Assembly: GCF_013282665.1 (NCBI RefSeq)
Contig: NZ_CP054041.1
Span: 2,152,001-2,216,000, forward strand
DNA from: Listeria monocytogenes
GTDB lineage: Bacteria > Bacillota > Bacilli > Lactobacillales > Listeriaceae
Direction: 5' to 3'
Length of the DNA stretch: 64,000 nt
In this document: positions 18,363-27,284 of the stretch, in pieces
Layout: the number at the start of each line of letters is the position of its first letter
Position numbering within the stretch: the first letter of the stretch is position 1
Program-made: the position numbers and the translations under genes
The notes under the pieces: generated by a model
What the model was told of the DNA's origin: nothing
What the model saw: the letters and a program-made list of their open reading frames with translations, nothing else
The model's database searches: none

Positions 18363-19133
18363 ATGAGTAAAATTGTATTTTTTGATGTAGATGGCACGCT
18401 TGTAGGAGAAACGAAAGAAATTCCAGCATCAGCGAAACAAGCGATTGCTAAATTGAAAGAAAATGGCATTTATGTGGCTATCGCAACTGGTCGTGGTCCG
18501 TTTATGTTAGATGAAATTAGAAAAGAGTTAGATATTAATTCTTATATTTGTTATAACGGTCAATATGTTATTTTTGAAGGAAAAGAAATATATGCTAAAC
18601 CATTACCAACCGAGTCTTTAGAACGTTTGATCACGGTTGCATCGGAGCATGAGCACCCGATTGTTTTTTCAGGGAAAGATTCCATGCGCGCGAATTTACC
18701 GGATCATGACCGAGTGACAATCGGAATGAATTCGATTAAAAGAGAGTATCCTAAAGTAGATGCTAATTATTACAAAGGTCGTGACATTTATCAGTGTTTA
18801 CTTTTCTGTGATGAGTCGTATGACGCTTACTACCGAGAAGAATTTAAACAGTATGGCTTCTTGCGATGGCATGATGTTTCCGTGGATGTTTGTCCAGCTG
18901 ACGGTTCGAAAGCGGAAGGTATTAAGCAGATGATTAAAAAACTTGGCTTCTCAATGGAAGATACTTACGCATTTGGAGACGGATTGAATGATATTGCGAT
19001 GCTTCAAGCTGTAGGAACTGGCGTAGCAATGGGCAATGGTCGTGATGAGGTAAAAGCGGTCGCTGACTATGTTACGGAGCATGTGGATGAAGACGGGGTT
19101 TATAAAGCGTTAGAACATTTAAAATTAATTTAA
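18363..19133 (+). CDS. HAD-superfamily phosphatase, Cof-like subfamily
   Basis: 256 residues. Motif I FFDVDGTLVG has nucleophile Asp8 and acid Asp10. Motif II is AIATGR, motif III is the lysine in SKAEGIKQM, and motif IV is AFGDGLNDIAML. A Cof-type (C2) cap lies between about 80 and 180. Such enzymes dephosphorylate small phosphorylated metabolites (sugar phosphates, FMN, PLP); the substrate here is unknown. It is transcribed alone, with an extended -10 upstream and a shared terminator downstream. Confidence 0.88.
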   Translation: MSKIVFFDVDGTLVGETKEIPASAKQAIAKLKENGIYVAIATGRGPFMLDEIRKELDINSYICYNGQYVIFEGKEIYAKPLPTESLERLITVASEHEHPIVFSGKDSMRANLPDHDRVTIGMNSIKREYPKVDANYYKGRDIYQCLLFCDESYDAYYREEFKQYGFLRWHDVSVDVCPADGSKAEGIKQMIKKLGFSMEDTYAFGDGLNDIAMLQAVGTGVAMGNGRDEVKAVADYVTEHVDEDGVYKALEHLKLI

Positions 19134-19136
19134 ATT

Positions 19137-19175
19137 AAAGCGAGGCCACTATTTCAGTGTAGCCTCGCTTTTTGC
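19137..19175. terminator. Bidirectional terminator
   Basis: AAAGCGAGGC-CACT pairs with AGTG-(TA)-GCCTCGCTTT around a five-base loop, with T residues after it. It separates the convergent HAD and membrane-protein genes. Confidence 0.9.
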
Positions 19176-19952
19176 GTTTACAGAAGTTTGTTCTAATTTT
19201 TGCTTAACAAATTTAAGTTGCGCGACGATAATAATACTAATAATAACAAGTAAATACCAACTCGTAATTTTCGAAACATGCACTGGGCGCCATGCAATCA
19301 GCTGGTCTGGATAAGCCCAAGCCCCGTAAAAACTAGCAATATTCTCCGCAAGATAGATGAAAAAGGCGATACATAAAAAGGAAAAAGATAAAGGCATTTT
19401 GAGTTGAGTCGAACTAACTTTGAAATAAACATATGTTTTTCGGAACAAAATAAGGACTAAAACAATCAAAATCCAACGAAAATCCATTATAAAATGATGC
19501 GTGAAAAAATTAGCATAAATTGCTGTACAAATAATACATACGAGCCAGATATTTGGCCAATTTGTCATTTTAAGATTAAATCTTTTCCAAGCCTGACAAA
19601 TATAACTAGCGACACTTGCATACATAAAGCCGCTATAAAGTGGCACGCCGAGAATTTTCATGAAACCAGGAGCTGGATAACTCCATGAACCCATATGTAC
19701 TTTATATATTTCAAGTCCAAGTCCAATAAGATGAAAAACCATAATTACTTTCAGTTCATCCCACGTTTCTAAACCAAATTTTATAAGTAGAATTTGAGTT
19801 ACAAGACAAATAATCAAAAGCAAGTCGTAACGCGCAATAAAAGGAATATCCATCCATTTTGTAAGCGCAAGCGAAATAAAGATAATGCCTGGAAAAATAC
19901 AACAAAGTGCTTGCTTCCAAGTAAACGTCCAAAGTAAGCGGAAAAATTGCAT
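19149..19952 (-). CDS. Multi-pass membrane protein, DUF817/YoaT-like
   Basis: 267 residues from the ATG at 19952, preferred because AGAAGAGG lies seven bases upstream. The longer frame to 20072 would overlap mobA by 53 bases. About eight to nine hydrophobic helices span the protein, with conserved-looking GSWSYPAPGFMKILGVPLYSGFMYASVASYICQAW and FYGAWAYPDQL segments. These resemble DUF817 (B. subtilis YoaT) as I remember that family; function unknown. It lies immediately after mobA on the same strand and may be co-transcribed with the molybdate genes. Confidence 0.65.
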   Translation of the reverse strand: MQFFRLLWTFTWKQALCCIFPGIIFISLALTKWMDIPFIARYDLLLIICLVTQILLIKFGLETWDELKVIMVFHLIGLGLEIYKVHMGSWSYPAPGFMKILGVPLYSGFMYASVASYICQAWKRFNLKMTNWPNIWLVCIICTAIYANFFTHHFIMDFRWILIVLVLILFRKTYVYFKVSSTQLKMPLSFSFLCIAFFIYLAENIASFYGAWAYPDQLIAWRPVHVSKITSWYLLVIISIIIVAQLKFVKQKLEQTSVNAKSEATLK

Positions 19953-20019
19953 AAAAAAACCTCTTCTCATGATTTTCTCTAGTTTACCAAAAAAAACTAA
20001 AGAAAAGGACAAGAAAAGG

Positions 20020-20610
20020 TTAAAAAAGTTCATTTTGTCGATTGATATTGCGAAAAGTCGCTTCATTTTCAAAGATTAATGGTTTGGTGTTGCATTTTTC
20101 GAGTAATGCACGGACTCGGTGTTCCTCCTCGTGTAGTAGACTTTGTAGAATTTCGCGAGCGTAGGGGAGGTTTGCAACCAAATAATGATTTGCGCGCTTT
20201 GTTTTAGCGTAGTGATTAGGATATTCAGCTAGCCGTCCAATTTCTTTCGAAGTCAAAAAAGGCATATCAACAGGAAGCACCAGAAAATTAGCTTTCTGAT
20301 AATCGGCAGCTGCTTTCATCACCGCATAAATTCCTCCGAGCGGTCCAAAATCACTAAATGAGGTTTGATCAGGAACGATTTGAATGTTGGCTTCTGCTTC
20401 AAAAATAGTAACCAATGTTGAATAATTTTCATGATTTGCGGACACAAATACCCTATCGCAAAGCGGTAGCAATTTACTCACCGTGAGTTCAACCCATGTT
20501 TTTCCAGTTGCCTCATCCTGAAAAAATACTTTTGGCTCCCCAAAACGACTAGAGCGACCACCGGCTAGTACAATGCCCACGTTACCTTTTTCGTTTTTCA
20601 AGGCGACCAT
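20020..20610 (-). CDS. mobA: Molybdenum cofactor guanylyltransferase MobA
   Basis: 196 residues. The nucleotidyltransferase signature VGIVLAGGRSSRFGEPK lies at the N-terminus, and VLPVDMPFLTSKEI holds the metal-binding Asp. It adds GMP to molybdopterin to give the guanine dinucleotide cofactor in the cytosol. The annotated ATG at 20610 overlaps modC by 29 bases. A GTG next to the modC stop, with AAAAAGG upstream, could instead start the protein 11 residues later. Third gene of modB-modC-mobA. Confidence 0.88.
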   Translation of the reverse strand: MVALKNEKGNVGIVLAGGRSSRFGEPKVFFQDEATGKTWVELTVSKLLPLCDRVFVSANHENYSTLVTIFEAEANIQIVPDQTSFSDFGPLGGIYAVMKAAADYQKANFLVLPVDMPFLTSKEIGRLAEYPNHYAKTKRANHYLVANLPYAREILQSLLHEEEHRVRALLEKCNTKPLIFENEATFRNINRQNELF

Positions 20611-21244
20611 CTCGCATGACTAAAATTTCTTCGGTCATCATTTCTGCTTCAGAGGCATAATGCGTTACAAAAATGACTGGAATATGAAAATCTTTAGCCA
20701 TTTGACCAACTAATTTCATACAAATCAAACGCGTTTCTTCATCTAAACCATTGAAAGGTTCATCCAGTAAAAGTAATTTTGGCTCCGTAATCATTGCTCG
20801 AGCCATTGCAACGCGTTGCTTCTCGCCTCCAGATAATTTCTGAACGGAAGAGTAAAGAAGATGAGAAATTTGCAGATAATCACTCATTTTTCGCACTTGT
20901 TGTTGAATTTCCGTTTGCTCTTTTTTCTTCTTTTTTTTCACTTTTAAGCCAAATGCAATATTTTCATACACATTCATGTTTGGAAATAAAGCTAGATTTT
21001 GAAATAAATAGCCTACTTTGCGCTCTGTCACTGGAAGATGTAATGAAATACTGGAATCATCCCACGGAGTCCCATCAAATTCAATAATACCGCCATCAAT
21101 ACTTTTCAAACCACTAACGCACTGAAAGAGAGTCGACTTGCCTGAGCCACTCGCACCCATCATCGCGGTCACTGGTTTTTCAAATGTATAATCAATATTT
21201 AAATCATGAAAAGGAAGTTTTTTATGAAATTGTAATCTTAACAT
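20582..21244 (-). CDS. modC: Molybdate ABC transporter ATP-binding protein
   Basis: 220 residues. The Walker A GASGSGKST is at 30-38, with signature LSGGEKQR and Walker B LLLLDEPFNGLD. It is shorter than classical ModC (about 350 residues) because the C-terminal molybdate-binding (TOBE/Mop) domain is absent. It powers molybdate uptake with ModB and ModA. It starts two bases after the modB stop and overlaps mobA. A run of lysines (KVKKKKKKEQ, near 106-115) is an oddity of this copy. Confidence 0.88.
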   Translation of the reverse strand: MLRLQFHKKLPFHDLNIDYTFEKPVTAMMGASGSGKSTLFQCVSGLKSIDGGIIEFDGTPWDDSSISLHLPVTERKVGYLFQNLALFPNMNVYENIAFGLKVKKKKKKEQTEIQQQVRKMSDYLQISHLLYSSVQKLSGGEKQRVAMARAMITEPKLLLLDEPFNGLDEETRLICMKLVGQMAKDFHIPVIFVTHYASEAEMMTEEILVMRDGRLEKRKR

Positions 21245-21246
21245 AA

Positions 21247-21918
21247 TTACATCCCCCTCATTAAATTACTCTGGCGTACGGTTAAAACGTGAATGACAAG
21301 TAAGGCAAATACACCGATAATGACGTTTATTAGCCCAAGATAAATCGCTGTACGCATATCGCCTTGTTGTACCATAAAGTAAATACTAGAAGCGATGGTG
21401 TCGGTTTTGCCTTCAATATAACCCGCCACCATCAAACTTGCACCAAATTCACCCATTGCCCGGCAAAAACTAAGCAGAACCCCTGCTAAAATTGGTTGCC
21501 AGCAATTCGGTAAAATAATTTTTGTGAAAATCTGTTTTTTATTCGCTGAAAGAGTCTCTGCTGCCCATACAAGTTCGTGATCAATCGATAAAAATGCGGA
21601 TTTCAAGCCTTGATACATAATTGGCAAAATAATAATCGTCGTCGCAACAATAGCACCACTGAGAGAAAAAATAAAACTGAAATCAAAGGTGTCCCAAAGT
21701 ACACCACCGATAAAATCGTTACGGCCGAAGACGTTCAGTAACACCAAACCGACAACAGTTGGCGGTAAAACAAGCGGAAGTAAAATTAAGATTTCCACGA
21801 GTAACTGAAAACGTGATTTTCGACCAGTAAAATAATAACTCAGTGGTAACATCGTCATAAATGCGATAAACGTAGAAATTGTGGCAACAAGTAGTGTATG
21901 CCAAACAGATGTAAACAT
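21247..21918 (-). CDS. modB: Molybdate ABC transporter permease
   Basis: 223 residues from the ATG at 21918, set by the strong AGGAGGAGA seven bases upstream. The frame stays open for another 169 codons, but that extension is antisense to modA and is not coding. About five membrane helices are visible. The EAA loop reads ELVWAAETLSANKKQIFTKIILPNCWQPI, and FCRAMGEFGASLMVAGYIEGKT is characteristic of ModB/CysT permeases. It is the first gene of modB-modC-mobA, divergent from modA. Confidence 0.92.
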   Translation of the reverse strand: MFTSVWHTLLVATISTFIAFMTMLPLSYYFTGRKSRFQLLVEILILLPLVLPPTVVGLVLLNVFGRNDFIGGVLWDTFDFSFIFSLSGAIVATTIIILPIMYQGLKSAFLSIDHELVWAAETLSANKKQIFTKIILPNCWQPILAGVLLSFCRAMGEFGASLMVAGYIEGKTDTIASSIYFMVQQGDMRTAIYLGLINVIIGVFALLVIHVLTVRQSNLMRGM

Positions 21919-21951
21919 AAATCTCCTCCTGAACCCTCTAGTACATCTATT

Positions 21952-21981
21952 ATTATCGTTCTCTCTGGTATAAAATGTCAA
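21952..21981 (-). promoter_or_regulatory. Promoter of modB-modC-mobA
   Basis: On the minus strand, a consensus TTGACA (21981-21976), an 18-base spacer and GATAAT (21957-21952) lie about 34 bases before the modB start. A TACAAT near 21989-21994 on the plus strand may serve modA. Confidence 0.65.
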
Positions 21982-22021
21982 ACTTAAGTACAATGAAACT
22001 AAATAAAAAGGGGGATGAACG

Positions 22022-22792
22022 ATGAAAAAAATAATGCTTTTTATAAGTTGTGGATTATTGTTACTTCTCGGAGCATGCGGGGATTCTCCAGAGGAAGTAA
22101 AACAAACTACGATACATATTTCAGCGGCGGCGAGTTTAAAAGATACGATGGATGACGTAAAACCACTTTTCGAAAAAGCAAATCCGACAATTAAATTATC
22201 TTTTGATTTTGGCGGTTCTGGACAAATTCGCGAACGTGTCGAAAGTGGCGCTCCGATTGATGGTGTCCTTTTAGCAAGTAAAAAAGATGTGGATACACTG
22301 AGCAAGCAAAATTTAGCAGAAAATACGAAAGAATTTGCGGGAAATGACCTTGTTTTAATTGCACCGAAAAACGCGGACCAAAAGACAGAGGCGAACTTAG
22401 AACAATTACTAGATAATGCATCCAAAATCGCTATCGGAGACCCGGCATCAGTACCGGCCGGCGCCTATGCCAAACAAACCCTTGAAAACGTAAAATTATA
22501 TAATGCAGAAAAAGCAAAACTCGTTCTAGCCACCGATGTCCGCCAAGTTTTATCCTATGTGGAAGCCGGGAATGCAGATGCAGGTTTCGTATACCAGACA
22601 GATGCTCTTTTAAGCAAAAAAGTACAAGTGAAAGCAAAAATTGATGAGAAACTCCATGATCCAATTGGTTATTACAGTGCACAAGTCAGCGATTCAGATA
22701 AAAAAGAAGAAACAGCGGCATTCCTTGATTTCATGAATAAATCTGAAGCCCAAAAAATACTAGAGAAATACGGATTTAAAGCAACAAACTAA
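22022..22792 (+). CDS. modA: Molybdate-binding lipoprotein
   Basis: 256 residues. The signal peptide ends at LGAC with lipidated Cys19. The mature part starts with the family signature IHISAAASLKDTMDD and contains FDFGGSGQIRERVESGAPIDGVLLAS and IGDPASVPAGAYAKQTL, the oxyanion-binding loops of ModA. It captures molybdate or tungstate outside the membrane for ModBC. It is divergent from modB, which is unusual since modABC is often one operon; the two units probably share control from the 103-base gap. Confidence 0.93.
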   Translation: MKKIMLFISCGLLLLLGACGDSPEEVKQTTIHISAAASLKDTMDDVKPLFEKANPTIKLSFDFGGSGQIRERVESGAPIDGVLLASKKDVDTLSKQNLAENTKEFAGNDLVLIAPKNADQKTEANLEQLLDNASKIAIGDPASVPAGAYAKQTLENVKLYNAEKAKLVLATDVRQVLSYVEAGNADAGFVYQTDALLSKKVQVKAKIDEKLHDPIGYYSAQVSDSDKKEETAAFLDFMNKSEAQKILEKYGFKATN

Positions 22793-22886
22793 GGAGAAGT
22801 CGCTTTACTTTTTAAAACAAGGAAACTCCTGTATATTGGTACTAAAGAAAACGCATACATTATTTGTGAAAGGGAAGTGCGCCCAG

Positions 22887-24110
22887 ATGATTGAAAAAAG
22901 AAATACCATAAGCATGGAACAAGCGAGAGAAGTATTATGTAACCAAATAACGCATCTTCCAGTAGAAAAGAAAAATGTGACGGATGCATTAAATCAAGTA
23001 TTGCAAGAGCCTATCTTTGCCCCGTTTCCAGCTCCTTATTTTAGAAGGTCTGGTTACGATGGTTTTGCGATTACGGAAGCAGATGACGGGAATTATCCAA
23101 TCACTTTACGAGTTGTAGCAGAAGTTCCATGCGGACAAACATACAATAAACCACTAAACCCAGGGGAAACCGTTCGAATAATGACTGGAGCAAAAGTGCC
23201 AGAGAATGCTTCGAAGATTATTATGCTTGAACAATCTAGAGAAGCTGGTAACCAGAATGACATTACCCTTATCAATACACAAAAATCTAGCAACATTACA
23301 GAAGTTGGTGCGGAGTTTTCCAAAGGAGACTTGCTATTAGATCGCGGACATATTTTAAATGCCGGTTCGATAAGTTTGCTGTCATCATTTGGTATTCGTG
23401 AAGTTCAAGTCATCAGAAAGCCAAAAGTAGCTATTTTATCCACAGGTAGTGAACTTGTTCCAGCCGGGAATTCTCTTCCAGATGGCAAAATTTATAATAG
23501 TAATCAACCGTTACTGGAGAATTTATTAAAAGTACATCATGCCGAGATTTGCGCGGCTGAACAGTTACCGGATAATTATGAGGATACGAAAAAACGATTA
23601 CTAGAATTGACTCAAATAGCAGACTTGATAATTACAACTGGTGGTGTTTCTGTAGGCGATTTTGATTATATGGCAGAAATTGCAAAACAAGAGGCAGAAT
23701 TACTTTTTAATAAAATTCAAATGCGACCAGGTAGTCCGACAACTGGAATGTGGCTGGACAAAACGCTTATCATTGCGCTTTCTGGAAATCCAGGGGCATG
23801 CTTTACAGGTTTTTACTTATTAGTAGAACCGGTGTTAGCTACCTTAATGGGGAAAGATACAACGGAGACGACCCAAGTACGTGCAAAAATGGCAAGCGAT
23901 TACACTAAAAATAATGGCTATGATCGTTTTTTACGAGGAACCTATCGTTTGTCTGACGAAGGAGAATATTTGGTTGAGTTGGTAGGAAGCGATATGTCGA
24001 GCGCGCTAGGAAACCTCCATTTAACCACTTGTTTATTCAAAATCCCACGTGGTCAAGTAGGGAAATTAAAAGGAGAAGAGGTCGAAGCATGGCTACTATC
24101 CTCCAAATAA
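22887..24110 (+). CDS. moeA: Molybdopterin molybdenumtransferase MoeA
   Basis: 407 residues from the ATG at 22887 (AGGGAAGTG upstream); a TTG at 22836 has poorer spacing. Domain I/II carries PYFRRSGYDGFA, and the MPT-binding domain has KVAILSTGSELV and ITTGGVSVGDFD. C-terminal domain IV starts after ALSGNPGACFTGF. It inserts molybdate into adenylated molybdopterin. It begins a forward run of tightly packed genes (moeA-mobB-moaE-moaD-moaC-moaA). Confidence 0.93.
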   Translation: MIEKRNTISMEQAREVLCNQITHLPVEKKNVTDALNQVLQEPIFAPFPAPYFRRSGYDGFAITEADDGNYPITLRVVAEVPCGQTYNKPLNPGETVRIMTGAKVPENASKIIMLEQSREAGNQNDITLINTQKSSNITEVGAEFSKGDLLLDRGHILNAGSISLLSSFGIREVQVIRKPKVAILSTGSELVPAGNSLPDGKIYNSNQPLLENLLKVHHAEICAAEQLPDNYEDTKKRLLELTQIADLIITTGGVSVGDFDYMAEIAKQEAELLFNKIQMRPGSPTTGMWLDKTLIIALSGNPGACFTGFYLLVEPVLATLMGKDTTETTQVRAKMASDYTKNNGYDRFLRGTYRLSDEGEYLVELVGSDMSSALGNLHLTTCLFKIPRGQVGKLKGEEVEAWLLSSK

Positions 24111-24574
24111 TTGGCTTTAAAAATAGCGGAAAAACAACTTTACTAAATGCACTAATTCGAGCTAGTCGAAAGGAAAACTACACGGTTTCTGCTATCAAAC
24201 ATGATGCCCATGATTTTTCAGTAGATCACGCGGGAACTGATTCGTACTCGTTTCAAGAGAGTGGTGCAGCAGCTGTTGTTATCGCGAATTCGAGACAATA
24301 TGCTGTGATGGAACAAACCGGCATCGATTTAAAAACTGCCATTCAAAAGTTGCCAGAATCAGACATTATTCTCATAGAAGGCTACAAAGAGGGGCCTTTC
24401 CCTAAAATTATATTGATTCGCGAACAGGCGGAAATCAAACTTTTAAAGAATAGTAAAGCTGTTTATAAAATTGCGACACATAATCCAGCACTAAAAAAAG
24501 AAGCGGTTTTCATTGGCGAAGAAAAAGCTTTAACTACTTTTGCAGAAACGTTAATCGAGGAGTTTTTATCATGA
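24089..24574 (+). CDS. mobB: Molybdopterin-guanine dinucleotide biosynthesis adaptor MobB
   Basis: 161 residues from the ATG at 24089, which overlaps the end of moeA by 22 bases. The P-loop GFKNSGKTTL is at the N-terminus, AIKHDAHDF follows, and DIILIEGYKEGPFPKI is the conserved MobB segment. It is a GTP-binding helper for MobA. AGAGG lies seven bases before this start; the frame continues upstream inside moeA but that part does not match MobB. moaE overlaps by ATGA. Confidence 0.92.
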   Translation: MATILQIIGFKNSGKTTLLNALIRASRKENYTVSAIKHDAHDFSVDHAGTDSYSFQESGAAAVVIANSRQYAVMEQTGIDLKTAIQKLPESDIILIEGYKEGPFPKIILIREQAEIKLLKNSKAVYKIATHNPALKKEAVFIGEEKALTTFAETLIEEFLS

Positions 24575-24993
24575 AATATGTAGCATTGCAACACGAAAAA
24601 ATCGAAATAGGTCCACTTTTTGACAAACTAATCAATAAAAATCACGGTGGAACTAATCTTTTTGTTGGTACAATCCGAGAATGGACGGGGGACATTCAAA
24701 CAGAAGAAATTCGTTATACATCATATGAGGAAATGGCGCTCAAAGAACTAAAGAAATTAGCAACAGAAGTAGAAACAAAGTGGAGGGCGGATGTTGTCAT
24801 CGTCCACCGGCTAGGACTTTTACAAATTACAGATATCGCTGTAGTTATAGGCGTATCAACACCACACAGAGCCGCTTGCTATGAGGGATCCAGATATATT
24901 ATTGAACGCTTAAAAGAACGGGTACCTATATGGAAAGAAGAAAAAGATATCGATAAAACAAGGTGGGGTGGCCTAGATGCTAACAACAGTTAA
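24571..24993 (+). CDS. moaE: Molybdopterin synthase large subunit MoaE
   Basis: 140 residues. Conserved motifs are GGTNLFVGTIREWT, YTSYEEMALKEL, VVIVHRLGLLQITDIAVVIGVSTPHRAACYEG, and the active-site lysines in RVPIWKEE. With thiocarboxylated MoaD it converts cyclic pyranopterin monophosphate into molybdopterin. The start overlaps mobB (ATGA) and the end overlaps moaD by 17 bases, so the two synthase subunits are coupled. Confidence 0.95.
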   Translation: MKYVALQHEKIEIGPLFDKLINKNHGGTNLFVGTIREWTGDIQTEEIRYTSYEEMALKELKKLATEVETKWRADVVIVHRLGLLQITDIAVVIGVSTPHRAACYEGSRYIIERLKERVPIWKEEKDIDKTRWGGLDANNS

Positions 24994-25225
24994 ATTTTTT
25001 GCTCATTTAGCGGATAAGACACATAAAACAGAAGTAAAATTGAATTTGCAGCAGTGTCAGACAGTCGGCGAGGTTCGAGAAGTCATTAGTAGTGAATTTC
25101 CTGAAATAGCCGTTGATTTGGCAAGCTGTATGTTAGCCGTTAACATGGAGTTTCAACAAGATCAAGACCTTTTACCAGAGGAAATAACAGAAATCGCAGT
25201 CATTCCGCCAGTAAGCGGTGGATAA
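24977..25225 (+). CDS. moaD: Molybdopterin synthase sulfur carrier subunit MoaD
   Basis: 82 residues with a ubiquitin-like fold, ending in the required diglycine (PPVSGG). The C-terminal glycine is adenylated by MoeB and then thiocarboxylated to donate sulfur to molybdopterin. It lies directly in the moaE-moaD overlap and 12 bases before moaC. The gene for its activating enzyme is the minus-strand moeB-like gene at about 27.3-28.3 kb. Confidence 0.93.
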   Translation: MLTTVKFFAHLADKTHKTEVKLNLQQCQTVGEVREVISSEFPEIAVDLASCMLAVNMEFQQDQDLLPEEITEIAVIPPVSGG

Positions 25226-25237
25226 GGAGGGGAATAG

Positions 25238-25720
25238 ATGGAAAAAGATGACTTAACTCATTTTAACGATGAAAAACGCGCAAAAATGGTAGATGTTACA
25301 AGCAAATCTGAAACAAAACGTCGTGCAATCGCTAGAGCTACGATACATATGAAGGAAGAAACTTTAACACGGATTCATGCTGGTAAAATTGCTAAAGGAG
25401 ATGTTTTAGCCGTTGCCCAAGTAGCTGGTATTATGGCAGCTAAAAAGACAAGCGAACTAATTCCAATGTGCCATCCGATTATGACGACGAAAGCTGATAT
25501 TTCTTTTGAAGATGACGGGAATACTGCGCTAACTATCACCTCCGAAGTTGTAACCGTTGGAAAGACGGGCGTGGAAATGGAAGCACTCACAGCTGTAACC
25601 ATTGCAGCATTAACCATTTATGATATGTGCAAAGCAATGGATAAAGGCATGCGGATAGAAAAAACGTATTTAGTGGAAAAAACAGGTGGAAAAAGCGGGA
25701 TTTTTAAAGCAGAAGCGTAA
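25238..25720 (+). CDS. moaC: Cyclic pyranopterin monophosphate synthase MoaC
   Basis: 160 residues. Family motifs are [32 protein letters not shown] with the active-site Cys-His pair, [32 protein letters not shown], and KTGGKSG at the end. It converts the MoaA product into cPMP. A strong AAGGAGG precedes the ATG, 12 bases after moaD. It is followed by moaA, its partner in the first step. Confidence 0.96.
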   Translation: MEKDDLTHFNDEKRAKMVDVTSKSETKRRAIARATIHMKEETLTRIHAGKIAKGDVLAVAQVAGIMAAKKTSELIPMCHPIMTTKADISFEDDGNTALTITSEVVTVGKTGVEMEALTAVTIAALTIYDMCKAMDKGMRIEKTYLVEKTGGKSGIFKAEA

Positions 25721-25748
25721 CTATTTTGTAGGATAGGAGTTTTGTTTT

Positions 25749-26750
25749 ATGCAATTATTAAAGGATAAATTTGGGCGAGTACACGATTATATTCGTATTT
25801 CAGTAACAGATCGGTGTAATTTAAGGTGTGTGTATTGTATGCCCGAAGAAGGCCTGACATTTTTGCCCCATGAAAAAGTACTATCCAAAGATGAAATTGT
25901 CAGCTTTATGGAATTAATGGTGAAATTCGGCATAAAAAAAGTCCGCATCACTGGCGGAGAGCCATTACTTAGAACCGATATTGTGGAAATTGTTCGCGGG
26001 TTGGGAGCAATTCCTGAAATAGAAGATATTTCGATTACAACGAATGCGATGTATTTGGCGAAAAAAGCGGAAGCGTTGAAAGCGGCGGGACTGACACGTG
26101 TAAACATCAGCTTGGATTCCTTGCATGCAGATCGTTTTCAAGCAATTACTCGTGGTGGACGTTTGCAAAAAGTTCTCGATGGTATTCAAAAAGCAGAAGA
26201 AGTAGGGTTATTTCCAATTAAGCTTAATGTCGTCTTAATTAAAGGACAAAACGATGACGAAATAACCGATTTCCTCCGCTTTACAAAAGATAAAGATATT
26301 AATATTCGTTTTATTGAATATATGCCGATTGGTCATGCTGGTACGAGTTGGAAAGAAAAATATTTACCGCTTGATAAGATTTTTGAAGCCTGTGATGAAG
26401 CTGGTTATGAATATGAACCAGTTGACTCGATTCGAGGAAACGGTCCTTCCGAAAACTTCCGCATAAAAGGAGCGAAAGGGACATTCGGTGTGATTCACCC
26501 AGTTAGTTCCCATTTTTGCGATAGTTGCAACCGACTTAGGCTTACCGCAGATGGTTATATTAAAGCATGCCTTTACTGGGACGAAGAAATGAATATTCGA
26601 CCATTTATCCAAGACCCAGTCAAACTAATGCAACTTGTACAAAAGGCAATTGATAACAAACCTGAAAATCACGAAATGGCATTAAAACTACAAGATGAAG
26701 TGCAGTCTAATAAACCAACTTGGCGTCGTATGAGTCAAATTGGAGGATAA
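25749..26750 (+). CDS. moaA: GTP 3',8-cyclase MoaA (radical SAM)
   Basis: 333 residues. The radical-SAM cluster cysteines are Cys23, Cys27 and Cys30 (CNLRCVYC), with [10 protein letters not shown] for SAM. The second iron-sulfur site is the C-terminal [20 protein letters not shown]. The protein ends in the diglycine (IGG) that MoaA needs to complete its active site. It cyclises GTP, the first committed step of cofactor synthesis, and is oxygen-sensitive. Last gene of the forward operon, followed by a terminator. Confidence 0.97.
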   Translation: MQLLKDKFGRVHDYIRISVTDRCNLRCVYCMPEEGLTFLPHEKVLSKDEIVSFMELMVKFGIKKVRITGGEPLLRTDIVEIVRGLGAIPEIEDISITTNAMYLAKKAEALKAAGLTRVNISLDSLHADRFQAITRGGRLQKVLDGIQKAEEVGLFPIKLNVVLIKGQNDDEITDFLRFTKDKDINIRFIEYMPIGHAGTSWKEKYLPLDKIFEACDEAGYEYEPVDSIRGNGPSENFRIKGAKGTFGVIHPVSSHFCDSCNRLRLTADGYIKACLYWDEEMNIRPFIQDPVKLMQLVQKAIDNKPENHEMALKLQDEVQSNKPTWRRMSQIGG

Positions 26751-26752
26751 AT

Positions 26753-26796
26753 AAAACATCCGGTCATGCAAGTGACCGGATGTTTTATTTTTGTCG
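26753..26796. terminator. Bidirectional terminator between moaA and moaB
   Basis: A perfect AAAACATCCGGTCA (26753-26766) / TGACCGGATGTTTT (26773-26786) stem with a six-base loop, followed by ATTTTTG. The moaB stop codon overlaps its right edge. Confidence 0.95.
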
Positions 26797-27273
26797 TTCT
26801 GCTATTAAGTGAGGTAACTCAGGAATAATCAATTTTTGCATCGCGAGCTGACAAGCATTACTTGAGCCAGGTAGCGCAAAAATCAATAAGCCATTTTCTG
26901 AAAAACCAGCGAATGCCCGAGATACCATGGCGCGACTACCGACTTCTTCGTAACTAAGCATTCGGAAAATCTCCCCAAATCCGGGAATTTCTTGCTGAAT
27001 AGTCGCAAATAAAGCTTCATAAGTAACATCTCGCCTAGCGATACCTGTACCGCCATTTGTGATAAGACAGAAAGAACCATTAACAGCTAGCTCGTTTATT
27101 TTCTGCTTAATGTGGGAAACATCGTCAGGAACGACAATCCGTGAAATTACCTCATGCCCAGCGTTTTCTAAGGTAGATTGAATCTGTTGACCACTCGTAT
27201 CTGTATCCAAATTTCGTGTATCACTAATTGTTAGAATACTACAAGCTACCTTAATAAATGACTTTTGTTCCAT
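26785..27273 (-). CDS. moaB: Molybdenum cofactor biosynthesis protein MoaB (MogA-like)
   Basis: 162 residues of the MoCF-binding fold: ILTISDTRNLDTDTSGQ, NGGTGIARRDVTYEA (TTGGTG-type motif, here TNGGTG), and FALPGSSNACQLAM. In bacteria lacking MogA such proteins adenylate molybdopterin before MoeA acts. It follows the moeB-like gene on the minus strand by 11 bases, convergent to moaA. The MogA/MoaB distinction cannot be settled by reading. Confidence 0.92.
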   Translation of the reverse strand: MEQKSFIKVACSILTISDTRNLDTDTSGQQIQSTLENAGHEVISRIVVPDDVSHIKQKINELAVNGSFCLITNGGTGIARRDVTYEALFATIQQEIPGFGEIFRMLSYEEVGSRAMVSRAFAGFSENGLLIFALPGSSNACQLAMQKLIIPELPHLIAERQK

Positions 27274-27284
27274 AATTGCCTCCT

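Noticed and set aside
20582..21244. modC as a truncated pseudogene
   Set aside because: All ATPase motifs are intact and the reading frame is coupled to its neighbours; short ModC forms without the C-terminal domain exist.
21919..22425. 169-codon N-terminal extension of the modB frame
   Set aside because: It is antisense to the well-supported modA gene, has unlikely composition for a permease, and a strong AGGAGGAGA site sits before the internal ATG at 21918.
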